A program made the position numbers and the translations under genes. The notes under the pieces were generated by a model. It saw only the letters and a program-made list of their open reading frames with translations, was not told the origin of the DNA and searched no databases. Of a stretch of DNA of 60,822 nucleotides, positions 35,897 to 44,581 are shown piece after piece (the first letter of the stretch is position 1; each line of letters opens with the position of its first letter). Source of the DNA: Synechococcales cyanobacterium M55_K2018_004 (lineage in GTDB: Bacteria > Cyanobacteriota > Cyanobacteriia > Elainellales > Elainellaceae); contig DVEB01000189.1 of the NCBI GenBank assembly GCA_015295905.1, positions 1 through 60,822 of the forward strand, given 5' to 3'.

Positions 35897-36070
35897 AGGC
35901 AGCAGCGTAGGACGATGGAAAGCAGGGCTTGGGCTTGGGGATCAGTCAATCCTAGAGGTCAGTCTACAGAGGGTGGAATGATTCAGTCAGGGCAATGATT
36001 TTGATTTACTAGCAATAATGGTGCCACAGGGTTGGCGATCGCAAACCTGTCCGCCGGAAGTTTTGTGAGG

Positions 36071-36652
36071 ATGCCTGTGTTTGACATCGATGCGATTATC
36101 CGGGGCTATGCCCAGGGCTATTTTTTAATGGCCGATGAGGAGGGACATAGCCTGGGCTGGTATTCCAGCAATCAACGCACGCTGATCCCCCTAGACGACC
36201 GCTTCCGGTTTCCGCGATCGCTCCGTCGTGTCCTCAATCAAGGCAAATTTACTGTTGCGGTGGATCGGGACTTTCGGGCCGTTGTGGAGGGCTGTGCCAA
36301 CCGGGAAGAGACCTGGATCTCGGCAGAACTTAAGGCGATTTATTGGCAGCTGCACTTAGCGGGTTGGGCGCACAGTTTTGAGACGTGGCAGGGCGATCAA
36401 CTGGCCGGAGGGATTTTGGGGATCGTCATCGGTGGAGCATTTATCGGAGAGTCTATGTTCTTCCGCATCCCGGACGGGTCGAAAGTGGCCATGGTGAAAC
36501 TGGTGGAACGGTTGCGATCGCGCCAGTTCGTTTTGTTCGACGCCCAGATGATGAACCCCCACCTAGCAAGATTTGGAGCCTACGTCGTTAGTGACCAGGA
36601 GTATCAAAGCCTACTCAAACAAGCGCTCAGCCAACACTGCACCTTAGAGTGA
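36071..36652 (+). CDS. aat: Leucyl/phenylalanyl-tRNA-protein transferase
   Basis: Aat transfers Leu or Phe from aminoacyl-tRNA to the N-terminal Arg or Lys of proteins, marking them for ClpAP/ClpS degradation (N-end rule). The 193-residue product has the short-form N-terminus ([22 protein letters not shown]) seen in cyanobacteria. It also shows [17 protein letters not shown]-like [29 protein letters not shown], and [11 protein letters not shown] with [18 protein letters not shown] 36071 follows a GTGAGG site. An upstream in-frame TTG at 36032 is less likely. Family A repeat A6 lies 16 bases after the stop. Confidence 0.92.
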   Translation: MPVFDIDAIIRGYAQGYFLMADEEGHSLGWYSSNQRTLIPLDDRFRFPRSLRRVLNQGKFTVAVDRDFRAVVEGCANREETWISAELKAIYWQLHLAGWAHSFETWQGDQLAGGILGIVIGGAFIGESMFFRIPDGSKVAMVKLVERLRSRQFVLFDAQMMNPHLARFGAYVVSDQEYQSLLKQALSQHCTLE

Positions 36653-36668
36653 CATTCATCTCATGCCT

Positions 36669-36797
36669 AACGTCACGTGAATTCGGGATAAGCTGAAACC
36701 CTTGCTGTTCCGTGCGCGACGCGCACGGAACAGCAAAAGTTTTGGAGCACCGCGCGGTGCGCGGTGCTCCAAAACCTGCTGCACTAGAACTGGCGTT
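36669..36797 (+). repeat. Family A MITE-like element (copy A6)
   Basis: It begins AACGTCACGTGAATTCGGG, with five extra bases at the left end as in A11, and ends CTAGAACTGGCGTT. The first stem is CTTGCTGTTCCGTGCGCG and its complement, and the second is TTTTGGAGCACCGCGC and its complement. It is complete and lies between aat and ftsX. Confidence 0.82.
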
Positions 36798-36887
36798 TGA
36801 TAGGCGCATGTGAAGCCCGCATCCACCAGAAGGCGCTGCTCAGGTTTATCTCAATGCTGAGTCCTCTGTTTTGAGGCACGGCTGACG

Positions 36888-37790
36888 TTACCGCAGGGCA
36901 AACTTTCGCACCGCAAATAAACTGCCCACAAATCCCACAGATACGCCCAGACCTAACAAGGCTAGGGGCAACAGCAGCGACTTTTCGGGGCTGAGTTGGA
37001 ACCCTTGCGCCAGGAACTGAATAAAGTCGGCCTGTTGCGCCAGCAGCCCCCCGACAAATTCTTGGATGCCAAGAATCATGCCCCAGGAGATCACCGCACC
37101 CACCACGCCAAAGGCGACCCCCTGGAGGACAAAAGGCAAGTAGATCCAGGTATTGGTCGCACCCACTAGTTGCATGACCTCGATCTCACGGCGGCGGGCC
37201 ATCACAATCAACCGAATGGTGGTGGTAATAACGGCGATCGCCGTCAGCGAAAGCATGGTCGTAATCACCAGACTGACCCAGTTCAACCCCTGGTTCAGTT
37301 GAGCAATCCGCTGCACCGCCTCATCCACGTACTGCACTTGGTCTACGCCTTCCATCTGCCCCAGTTTCTCTGCCAGCGGCGATACCTGCTCAGAACTGCG
37401 GGCCTTCACCTTCAACTCATCCACCAGCGGATTCCCGTTTAACTGCTCCGTCGCTCCCCTAATATCCGAAATCCCCAACTCATTGACCAACTCCTGCCAT
37501 GCCACCTCCTTGGAGATGGAAACCACCTCGGTCACCTCCGGAATCCTGGCGACTAGGGGTTGTAGCGTCTCTGCCTGAACTCCCGTCTCCAAAAACACCG
37601 AGATCTCAAGCTGACTGCCAAACTGTCCTAACAGCCCCTCCAACTGCCAGGATGACTGGAGGCTGAGGCCAAACAGGAACAGCAACACTGTGACAGTACT
37701 AACGGCAGCCCAGTTCATCCAGCCGCCACGTCGTAGTCCCAGCAGGGTTTCGCGTAGGAGGTAGTCAGATTTGGTGAGGAAGGTGAGCAT
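36888..37790 (-). CDS. ftsX: FtsX-like permease, cell-division ABC transporter
   Basis: FtsX pairs with the ATPase FtsE at the division septum and activates peptidoglycan hydrolases. The 300-residue protein shows a cytoplasmic N-terminus (LTKSDYLLRETLLGLRRGGWMNWAAV), a first membrane span (about 27-47) and an external domain (about 48-165; SISKEVAWQELVNELG). Three spans in the C-terminal half follow, with the FtsX-family junction MARRREIEVMQLVGATNTWIYLPFVLQG. No ftsE is adjacent. The start is ATG 37790; GTG 37826 would add 12 residues. It is transcribed alone. Confidence 0.9.
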   Translation of the reverse strand: MLTFLTKSDYLLRETLLGLRRGGWMNWAAVSTVTVLLFLFGLSLQSSWQLEGLLGQFGSQLEISVFLETGVQAETLQPLVARIPEVTEVVSISKEVAWQELVNELGISDIRGATEQLNGNPLVDELKVKARSSEQVSPLAEKLGQMEGVDQVQYVDEAVQRIAQLNQGLNWVSLVITTMLSLTAIAVITTTIRLIVMARRREIEVMQLVGATNTWIYLPFVLQGVAFGVVGAVISWGMILGIQEFVGGLLAQQADFIQFLAQGFQLSPEKSLLLPLALLGLGVSVGFVGSLFAVRKFALR

Positions 37791-37900
37791 GGGTGGGTGG
37801 GGTGAGTGGGGTGAGAGATTTGCCACTAGAGCATGGCCCCACTGTAGTAAGCGTTACGGCTAGTGCCTAACACCTCGTGGAGGGTTTATCTATTCATGCC

Positions 37901-37983
37901 AGTCCGTTTACGGGAATTGGAGGGGTTTGGAGCACTGCGCCCGGCTCGGTTGTTCCAAACCCCTGCCAATCCGAATTGACGTT
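37901..37983 (+). repeat. Partial family A element (copy A7)
   Basis: It keeps the right terminus (CCGAATTGACGTT) and one hairpin, GGGGTTTGGAGCACTGCG paired imperfectly with GTTGTTCCAAACCCC. It lacks the first hairpin. It lies between the divergent ftsX and def genes. Confidence 0.6.
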
Positions 37984-38106
37984 CCATTAGGGCCTTTCAA
38001 GCCACTAGGTCTTTTCAACAAGTAGGTCTTTTCAAACGAGTATGGGCATGATTCATTAAGATGGAAGTATAGACAAAATTTGACACACTCCGCCCTTGTT
38101 CGTGCC

Positions 38107-38685
38107 ATGACCTCACCCATTTTGGTTGAAAAGAAGAAACTCGCTAAGCCGCCGTTAGAGATGCATTACTTGGGCGATCGCGTTTTGCGCCAGCCAGCCA
38201 AACGGGTCAGCAAAGTGGATGACGAAATTCGCGAGTTGGCGAAGCAAATGCTTCAGACCATGTATAGCGAAGATGGTATCGGGTTAGCCGCTCCCCAGGT
38301 GGGGGTTAACAAACAGTTGCTAGTGGTCGATATTGCGCTGGACAAGCCTAACGTTCCACCCTACATCCTGATCAACCCCACCCTGACCTGGACCAGCCAG
38401 AAGACCTGTGTGATCCAAGAAGGGTGTCTCAGCATTCCTGGCGTATTTCTCGATGTTACCCGGCCCGACACGATTGAAGTGACCTACAAGGACGAGTGGG
38501 GCCGCCCCAAAAAGTTAAAGACCGATGGGCTACTGGCACGGGTGATTCTGCACGAAATGGATCACCTGAACGGTGTGATGTTTGTCGATCGGGTCGAGAA
38601 TACCCTGGCGCTCAACCAAGAATTGACCAAGAATGGTTTCTCAGTGCAGGCGGTGAAGCCCATTCAAGCTGATGTACCGGCCTGA
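38107..38685 (+). CDS. def: Peptide deformylase 1
   Basis: Removes the N-formyl group from nascent proteins, a metalloenzyme step needed before methionine removal. The 192-residue product carries all three signatures: GIGLAAPQVG (about 58-67), EGCLSIPG (about 101-108) with the metal cysteine, and HEMDHLNG (about 148-155) with the two metal histidines. ATG 38107 gives MTSPILVEKKK. A second paralogue lies at 53244. An 18-bp tandem duplication covers its stop codon. Confidence 0.95.
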   Translation: MTSPILVEKKKLAKPPLEMHYLGDRVLRQPAKRVSKVDDEIRELAKQMLQTMYSEDGIGLAAPQVGVNKQLLVVDIALDKPNVPPYILINPTLTWTSQKTCVIQEGCLSIPGVFLDVTRPDTIEVTYKDEWGRPKKLKTDGLLARVILHEMDHLNGVMFVDRVENTLALNQELTKNGFSVQAVKPIQADVPA

Positions 38686-38714
38686 CAGCATTGTCCGGCC
38701 TGACAGCATTGTGT
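38680..38714 (+). repeat. 18-bp tandem duplication over the def stop codon
   Basis: CCGGCCTGACAGCATTGT occurs twice in a row. The first copy contains the TGA stop of def and the second lies in the 3' untranslated DNA. It is a simple slippage-type duplication. Confidence 0.8.
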
Positions 38715-38821
38715 AGCGTTAAGAGAAGCGCGGCAGAGCCTCACTTCCCTGAGAAGCAAGCGTTCGTAAATCGTAGGCGATACAAAATCCTTAGTGTGAC
38801 CGCATATTTTGGCGAGAGGTG

Positions 38822-39025
38822 ATGGCTGTGACCCCGAAGAGTGGCGTGTTATTGGGTGCTTCCTGTGTTGCAGCGATCGCTGCTGTAGGTTCTGTGTTTG
38901 AACTGTCCTCTGGTAGTCCTCAATTGGGTGGCCCGACGACAGGAGTGATTCTTGCCCTCAGCATTCCCTTGACGGCATTGTGCTTCTACTGGGCAGTGCA
39001 AGATGCACGGGCAAACCAGCAGTAA
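38822..39025 (+). CDS. Small two-span membrane protein, unknown
   Basis: The 67-residue product has two hydrophobic stretches (GVLLGASCVAAIAAVGSVFEL, about 9-29; TTGVILALSIPLTALCFYWAV, about 40-60) joined by a short glycine-rich loop, and a polar C-terminus (DARANQQ). ATG 38822 lies 4 bases after a GCGAGAGG ribosome-binding site; GTG 38819 is possible. It ends 21 bases before the FHA-PrsW gene, so the two are probably cotranscribed. I do not recognise a family. Confidence 0.65.
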   Translation: MAVTPKSGVLLGASCVAAIAAVGSVFELSSGSPQLGGPTTGVILALSIPLTALCFYWAVQDARANQQ

Positions 39026-39046
39026 ATTGGGAGTGCTTCCCCTGCC

Positions 39047-40384
39047 ATGCATGGCTCCTCTCCCCAAACCGCTTTTCTGAGACTCCGAGCCATCGATGCA
39101 ACCCGCCAGAGCGATCTACTCTACGCTCTGCCCGTTGCTGGAGAAGTCCTGTTGGGGCGTGATCCCCGCTGTGAAATTGTGCTGGACTCGCACCAGTACA
39201 CCAGTGTTTCACGGCAACACGCGAAGGTTTGTGCGCTGGTGGGGCAGCCCTGGGTCTGGCAGGTGTGCGACCTGGAGAGCACCAACGGCACTTTCTTGAA
39301 TGGCCGTCCTGTGCAGGGGTGTGCAGTATTGCAACCGGGCGATCGCCTGGTGCTGGGAAAACGTGGGCCAGAATTTATCTTCGAAGTGCAGTCGGCCCAA
39401 CCTTTGCCGGATGAACCCATCAGCACCCTTTCCCCAACGGGGAGACCCGAAGCGGGAAGTAGCGAGAGCGTCAGCCTCAGTCTACTGTTTCCCATTGTTT
39501 CTACGGGGCGAGACTTGGTGCGGAAGGCATACTTGCTGCCGGGGCTGGTCACGGTCTCCTTCGTGGTCTTGATGTTTGTTGCGGTGGGCAATCCTCCCAT
39601 CTTCAACCTGCTGGTGGCGCTCTATTTGTCGGGGGGAGCCTTTTACTTTATTTACCAGCTCTGCGGCAAGCACAAACCTTGGTGGCTGCTGCTGGGATCA
39701 GCTTTGATGACAATAGGCCTGCTGCTGAGTCCGGCGATCAATGGTTTCATCTGGTTCTTTCGGGAAGTGCTGCCAGGATCGATGCCGCCACCGGGTTCTC
39801 CGCCCCTAGTGGTTTTCCTGCGGATGTTCTTTGGGGCCGGGTTAATGGAAGAACTGCTCAAGGCTGTGCCCGTCCTGGTGGCCTACTGGCTGGGCACTAA
39901 GGCGCGATCGCCCCTACGAGAGCAAATTGGGGTTTGGGAGCCGCTAGATGGCATTTTGCTGGGAACCGCTTCTGCGGTTGGGTTTACGCTGGTGGAAACC
40001 TTGGGGCAATACGTCCCTAGCTTCATCAATGACATCAGCCAGGAGATGGGGCAGGGAGTGGGGCAAGTCTCTGGCCTACATCTGCTGATCGCACGTATTC
40101 TGGGGTCCATTGCCGGACATCTGGCCTACAGTGGCTACCTAGGCTACTTCATTGGCCTGAGTGTGCTGAAGCCGGGGAAGCGCTGGCAAATTTTGACCGT
40201 GGGGTACTTGACAACCTCTGCCTTGCATGCCCTATGGAACGTCAGCGGACTCATCCACCTGTTTGCGTTGGCGTTGGTGGGGGGGCTTTCCTACGCCTTT
40301 CTGACGGCAGCAATCTTAAAGGCACGCGCCCTGTCTCCGACGCGATCGCGCAACTTTGCCACTCGCTTCTCAAAACTCCCGTAG
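39047..40384 (+). CDS. FHA domain fused to PrsW-type intramembrane protease
   Basis: The 445-residue protein has an N-terminal forkhead-associated domain (about 30-115; LLGRDPRCEIVL, SRQHAK, STNGTFLNGR), which binds phosphothreonine peptides. After a polar linker comes a polytopic membrane domain (about 155-435) with PrsW signatures: MEELLKAVPV (catalytic-site glutamates about 268-269), a glutamate in GFTLVETLG, and histidines in AGHLAYSG and SALHALWN. PrsW proteases cleave anti-sigma factors in other bacteria. This architecture suggests phospho-dependent proteolysis at the membrane, which is inference. No sigma or anti-sigma gene is adjacent. Confidence 0.85.
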   Translation: MHGSSPQTAFLRLRAIDATRQSDLLYALPVAGEVLLGRDPRCEIVLDSHQYTSVSRQHAKVCALVGQPWVWQVCDLESTNGTFLNGRPVQGCAVLQPGDRLVLGKRGPEFIFEVQSAQPLPDEPISTLSPTGRPEAGSSESVSLSLLFPIVSTGRDLVRKAYLLPGLVTVSFVVLMFVAVGNPPIFNLLVALYLSGGAFYFIYQLCGKHKPWWLLLGSALMTIGLLLSPAINGFIWFFREVLPGSMPPPGSPPLVVFLRMFFGAGLMEELLKAVPVLVAYWLGTKARSPLREQIGVWEPLDGILLGTASAVGFTLVETLGQYVPSFINDISQEMGQGVGQVSGLHLLIARILGSIAGHLAYSGYLGYFIGLSVLKPGKRWQILTVGYLTTSALHALWNVSGLIHLFALALVGGLSYAFLTAAILKARALSPTRSRNFATRFSKLP

Positions 40385-40400
40385 CGGCAAGAGTCGTGTC

Positions 40401-41027
40401 CTAAGACTCGGATTCTGGTAGCTGGGCGATCGCGTAACGGGCGATCGCCAGACTCAGACGGGCCTGTTCAATGCTGGAAAGCTCCTCCCATGCCACCGGA
40501 CGAATGGACTGAAGCGCCCCTTCGACCACATTCTCCTCCGCAGGGCCACGCATAGCATAGGCGAAGGGCCGAGCAAACACGGCTAGGTCTTCTGCACCCC
40601 ACTCCGGTAGAAACTCCTGCACGCACATGACCAGTTGATCGGTCATAGAGAGGTTGTGAGCTACAGACTGTTGTGCTCGCTGCACGATGGTTTCTAGAAA
40701 ACGATGGGGAATGCGCTGAGTCAGATTGTGGAACAGTTCGCCACTAAAGAACTGGGCAAGACTGGAGGCAGAAGCAGGCTGAAGCTCCGCCCAAGCTTGG
40801 TCAAGCTGTTGCGAGAGCGCCCCCACGTAGGGAGCATAATCGGCATCTGTCCAACCTAACGCGATCACTTCCTGCTCCAGCGCCTCAAAGTAGGCCGTCG
40901 TTTCTGCTTCCATGGGGTTCCAGGGATAGGGAGACGTTTCAACCCCTTGCAGAATATCGTGCAGTAGCTCAAGTTCGGCTTGAGCCTGAAAAGGAGGCAG
41001 GAATGAACGGTTAGAATCGCTAGACAT
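40401..41027 (-). CDS. Conserved hypothetical protein, 208 aa
   Basis: Soluble, acidic and mainly helical. It starts MSSDSNRSFLPPFQAQAELELLHDILQGVE and includes a repeated aromatic-proline motif (SPYPWNPMEAETTAYFEALE). There is no signal peptide or membrane segment, and I cannot name a domain. ATG 41027 is preceded by AGGAGA. It converges with the FHA-PrsW gene; the two stops are about 16 bases apart. Confidence 0.7.
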   Translation of the reverse strand: MSSDSNRSFLPPFQAQAELELLHDILQGVETSPYPWNPMEAETTAYFEALEQEVIALGWTDADYAPYVGALSQQLDQAWAELQPASASSLAQFFSGELFHNLTQRIPHRFLETIVQRAQQSVAHNLSMTDQLVMCVQEFLPEWGAEDLAVFARPFAYAMRGPAEENVVEGALQSIRPVAWEELSSIEQARLSLAIARYAIAQLPESES

Positions 41028-41355
41028 TGAAAGGTTTCTCCTGAATGCGCCGGTAAAGCAATTTCGCTAGGTTTAGCTACAGAGGCGAGTGTGGCAGTTC
41101 CGCAATTGGTTGAGAAATTATTGGGTGAACCAGTGGCATGAATCGATCGGATGACTCCAATCACCCATTAACGTGAATTCTCGGCCTGCAAGCCCTTGCT
41201 AGCCTAGGATAAATCGAAATCCCGACGACTATGACAGTTGCGAGACTGGTTGATGGTGCAGTTGTGCAGTAGCACGCCCACACGTTCGAGCAGTTGTTTG
41301 GCCAGCCTTCTCTAGCATGAGGTGTGGTAGGCATGGCGCACCACACCTCAAAATC
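41028..41355. other. Intergenic region with an aroH hairpin and a family A stub
   Basis: Between the start of the 208-aa gene and the aroH stop. It carries a family A left-end stub at about 41170-41205 (AACGTGAATTCTCGG) and a hairpin (41318-41328 with 41340-41350, TGAGGTGTGGT and complement) directly after aroH. Confidence 0.6.
41318..41350 (-). terminator. Hairpin after aroH
   Basis: TGAGGTGTGGT and ACCACACCTCA pair over 11 bp around an 11-base loop, beginning 6 bases beyond the aroH stop on the minus strand. No long U tract follows, so termination strength is uncertain. Confidence 0.5.
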
Positions 41356-41745
41356 TCAACTCTTCAGGGTGACTGGGGCCATACTCCAATCAGGCCGGAG
41401 CATCTTGGCACCATTCAGGTAGGGGTGGCGGATCTCTGTCCTAACCGGAAGATTGATGTGGATAAGGAAGCGAATGCAGCGCTCTAGGCTGCCCTCGACG
41501 TGCATCTGTTGGACATCGAGGAGCGGCACATTTTCCCAGTGGGGGCGTTCACGGGCGATCGCCGCCGGGAAAATTGCATCTAGGTCGCGGGTGACAGAAA
41601 AGGTCACACTGATAATGTCGTTCGGGTCAATCGGGTTCAATCGTTCCAGCTCATCCAATAGTTCTGTAACGGCCTCCCGAATCGCTTCCTTGGTATTTGC
41701 TGAGGCAGTCGTTGCCCCTCGAATTGCCCGAACTTGCCAACCCAC
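41356..41745 (-). CDS. aroH: Chorismate mutase, AroH type
   Basis: It converts chorismate to prephenate in phenylalanine and tyrosine synthesis. The 129-residue product is the monofunctional AroH fold as in Bacillus. The visible pattern is VRAIRGATTASANTKEAIREAVTELLDEL, then ISVTFSVTRDLDAIFPA with active-site arginine context, MHVEGSLERCIRFLIHIN, and a C-terminal tail (HPYLNGAKMLRPD). The start is GTG at 41743-41745 behind a strong GGAGG site. It stands alone. Confidence 0.92.
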   Translation of the reverse strand: MGWQVRAIRGATTASANTKEAIREAVTELLDELERLNPIDPNDIISVTFSVTRDLDAIFPAAIARERPHWENVPLLDVQQMHVEGSLERCIRFLIHINLPVRTEIRHPYLNGAKMLRPDWSMAPVTLKS

Positions 41746-42189
41746 GTTTCCAATCCTCCAAACGTCGTTTATTCAATGGTTTATTCAATCAAGTTAGAGC
41801 CAATCTTAGCGTTGATTGCTGAGTTGCCCCCAAAGCGCACCCCACATCGCCAGAATGCCCCTGCCTCCTCGGGCGCCATCTTTCATTAACAATCTTTCAT
41901 TAACAATCTTTCACGTAACACTGTCATAGCAGCCTTTCACGAAAACTTGCAGCACCCAGCTCGTCGTTTAAGCCCTTCCAGACTTGGTGGATCAGCAGCG
42001 GCGTAAAGTGCCTGAAGATCTTAACGTTGTGTCGAGGTGCGGCATACCTCCACACAACGTTAAAGCGAACTGTCGTTGACAGAGATGGTCCCCAGGAGTA
42101 GCTCTTCCTGTCACCTCTCCACCATACGACCAGGAACGCCGCAATTTTTCAAAGTCACGATATCTTTTCAAAAAGTCTCCAGGCAAGGC
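41746..42189. other. Intergenic region upstream of aroH with a 14-bp tandem repeat
   Basis: Two full copies of ATCTTTCATTAACA (41878-41891 and 41892-41905) and part of a third make a short direct repeat. An inverted pair CAACGTT/AACGTTG lies at about 42020-42065. No gene is supported. Confidence 0.5.
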
Positions 42190-43032
42190 TTAAGGACGAT
42201 ACATCCACAGAGGTAAACCGTTGGTTGACAGTTCAAATTCTATCCACTCTGACATCCCCGGTAGCCGATGTTCTAGATAGTTCTCCAGCAGGCTGCGCTG
42301 GCTACTGCTGCCCAACAATCGATTGAACAAGGGCTTTTTTTCTTCCAGCGTAAAGCAGGGAGTTTTGTCCGGGTCAAGCCCCACTAGTTCTGCTGCCCAC
42401 CGACGAGCATCCTCCTCGGTGCCCAACCGATCGACCACTCCCATCTCTAGCGCCTGTTGCCCAGTGAAGATACGCCCATCAGCAAAGCTCTTAACCGTTT
42501 CTACGGCAAGATTACGGGCTTCGGCAACTGTCTGCACAAACTGGTTGTAGCTGGTGTCGATCAGCTCTTGCAAGATGTGTTGTTCAGGTTCAGTTAGCTC
42601 CCGGTCGAAGGCCAAGATATCTTTGTAGGGGCCAGATTTAATCACCTTAAAGGAGACTCCCACCTTGTCGAGCAGTCGCTCCAGATTGTTGCCCCGCAAA
42701 ATCACACCAATGCTGCCGGTCACTGTACCGGGATTAGCAACGATGTGTTCTGCTCCCATGCCGATATATACGCCACCAGACGCCGAAAGATTGCCAAAGC
42801 TAGCGACAATCTTTACCTTTTCGCGCAGTCGCTTGAGGGCTGAGTAAATTTCCTGCGAATCGCCTACAGTTCCACCAGGGCTGTCAATCCGCAACAAAAG
42901 GGCTGGAAACTTCCGTTCTTCTACCGTCTTCAAGGCTTCCAGGACTCGCTTTCTCGTGGCTCCGGCGATCGCCCCCACAATTTCAATGCGTGCAATTTGC
43001 TTGCGAGGCGATTTTTTGAAAAACCAAACCAT
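42190..43032 (-). CDS. sppA: Signal peptide peptidase SppA, short form
   Basis: A serine/lysine protease of family S49 that degrades cleaved signal peptides and membrane-linked proteins. The 280-residue form has one catalytic domain. The N-terminal membrane anchor is weak (MVWFFKKSPRKQIARIEIVGAI). The core includes RIDSPGGTVGDSQEIY, SFGNLSASGGVYIGMGAEHIVANPGTVTGSIGV (nucleophile serine about 86) and KVIKSGPYKD (catalytic lysine). GRIFTGQQALEMGVVDRLG follows. Cyanobacteria use an SppA in phycobilisome breakdown under light or nutrient stress; a role like that is possible here but not shown. Confidence 0.92.
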   Translation of the reverse strand: MVWFFKKSPRKQIARIEIVGAIAGATRKRVLEALKTVEERKFPALLLRIDSPGGTVGDSQEIYSALKRLREKVKIVASFGNLSASGGVYIGMGAEHIVANPGTVTGSIGVILRGNNLERLLDKVGVSFKVIKSGPYKDILAFDRELTEPEQHILQELIDTSYNQFVQTVAEARNLAVETVKSFADGRIFTGQQALEMGVVDRLGTEEDARRWAAELVGLDPDKTPCFTLEEKKPLFNRLLGSSSQRSLLENYLEHRLPGMSEWIEFELSTNGLPLWMYRP

Positions 43033-43368
43033 GTCTGTTCGTAGTTGCCCAAGTATTCAAGAAATGTTTGAGTCTCAGTCCATGCCAAATCTGTCTCAAC
43101 CTCAAGGGGAAAAAGCACGTCGCACACGTTTTCGCTTGAGGATTAGGACTTGAGGTTTGGAACATTTTAGGTGCGAGAAGCACGCCTGAAATATTCCATC
43201 TTTTTTGATCTACTGAGTCTATTCTTTAGTTTGCCTCATCAGAGGGGAGAGTGTCGGAGTTTTCCAGCGGCACTGCTATAGAGCGATCGCCAACGAGACT
43301 CGCCAACCGCAGGGTGGAGGCAAACGAGCGGGAACAGCGCCTGCTTGAACAGGAAGCACCAGCAAAGC
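43033..43368. other. Intergenic region before the amino acid transporter genes
   Basis: These 336 bases lie downstream of the ABC ATPase gene and upstream of sppA. I see no dispersed repeat element and no supported gene. They must hold the sppA promoter. Confidence 0.4.
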
Positions 43369-44148
43369 CTACAAAATTTGAGAGAGGAACTTTTGAGTCC
43401 GCTCTTCCTTGGGGTGGTTGAAGAAAACATCGGGGGTCCCCTCTTCCACCAGCAGACCATCCGCCATCAGCACTACCCGGTCGGCCACCTCTCGCGCAAA
43501 GCCAACCTCATGAGTCACACACACCATGGTCATCCCAGACTGCGCCAGGGTCCGCATCACATCCAACACCTCCCGCACCATTTCAGGATCAAGGGCAGAG
43601 GTGGGTTCATCGAATAGCATGATTTTGGGTTGCATGGCCAGGGCACGGGCGATCGCCACCCGCTGCTGCTGCCCACCAGACAGTTGACCAGGAAATTTCT
43701 TAGCCTGCTCCAGAATGCCTACCCGCTCCAGCAGTTGTAGCGCCACTTCTTCAGCTTTGGCCTTGGGCCAGCGACGCACCCAGATGGGAGCCAGGGTAAC
43801 ATTTTGCAGTACCGTTAGGTGAGGAAACAGATTGAACTGCTGAAACACCATTCCCACTTCCCGACGGATAGCATCAATATTCTTGAGGTCATGGGAGAGG
43901 TGAATCCCGTCAATAATAATTCGCCCTTTCTGGTATGCTTCCAGGGCGTTAAAGGTACGAATGAAGGTGGATTTTCCTGACCCTGACGGTCCCATCACCA
44001 CAACCACCTCCCCCTTTTTGACCGTCAGACTCACACCCCGCAACACATGGAAGTTATTGTCGTACCACTTCTCCACGTTCTCTGCGATGATGACATCTTC
44101 GGTGCTGGCAGACTCTACCGCTGCGCCATTACTGTAGATCTGAGTCAT
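43369..44148 (-). CDS. Polar amino acid ABC transporter ATPase (AapP/BztD-like)
   Basis: The ATPase subunit of a polar amino acid importer energises the two permeases encoded upstream. The 259-residue product has Walker [10 protein letters not shown] (about 48-56), Q-loop [16 protein letters not shown] signature [16 protein letters not shown], Walker [14 protein letters not shown] and an H-loop in VTHEVGFA. The start is ATG 44148 ([13 protein letters not shown]). A 433-bp gap separates it from the upstream permease, so it may have its own promoter. In Anabaena the corresponding N-II system uses a distant ATPase gene (bgtA). Confidence 0.93.
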   Translation of the reverse strand: MTQIYSNGAAVESASTEDVIIAENVEKWYDNNFHVLRGVSLTVKKGEVVVVMGPSGSGKSTFIRTFNALEAYQKGRIIIDGIHLSHDLKNIDAIRREVGMVFQQFNLFPHLTVLQNVTLAPIWVRRWPKAKAEEVALQLLERVGILEQAKKFPGQLSGGQQQRVAIARALAMQPKIMLFDEPTSALDPEMVREVLDVMRTLAQSGMTMVCVTHEVGFAREVADRVVLMADGLLVEEGTPDVFFNHPKEERTQKFLSQIL

Positions 44149-44581
44149 AGGTTGTGCTCTTCTGGGAGTCTGAATTGATGGGAGTCTAAAGGAATTGGGT
44201 AAGCCGGGAGCAACGTGTCGATGCAAGCAAACTGTTCCGAGGGAATTGCTATTCCGAAAGGGTTGCTACAGCAGTTTTCACATTTATGCATTTAATTTAT
44301 GCATTTATGAGAAACAGTCACATAGCACAAGATCCTGCTGGTTCAGGAGTTGAGCAGTGTAGTCACAGACTACACCACTGCAAACAGCTATATGCAGTGA
44401 CGCACTGCGTCCATAGATTCTTCTGGGGATAGAGATGAATCTTGATAGATACTTGCATCTTAACCTTAAGAAATCCCAATCTATCATCAATGCTTCATAA
44501 CACTTACAACTGTTAAATCGACAACAGTTGTGTGGCTGATTCTCGGGCTTGTGGCGGGCGATCGCCCTCTAAACTGACTCC
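44149..44581. other. Intergenic gap inside the amino acid transporter cluster
   Basis: This gap splits the ATPase gene from its permeases. It contains a small hairpin (TGTAGTC..GACTACA, about 44354-44371) and AT-rich stretches. A separate promoter for the ATPase gene is likely but cannot be pinned down. Confidence 0.45.
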
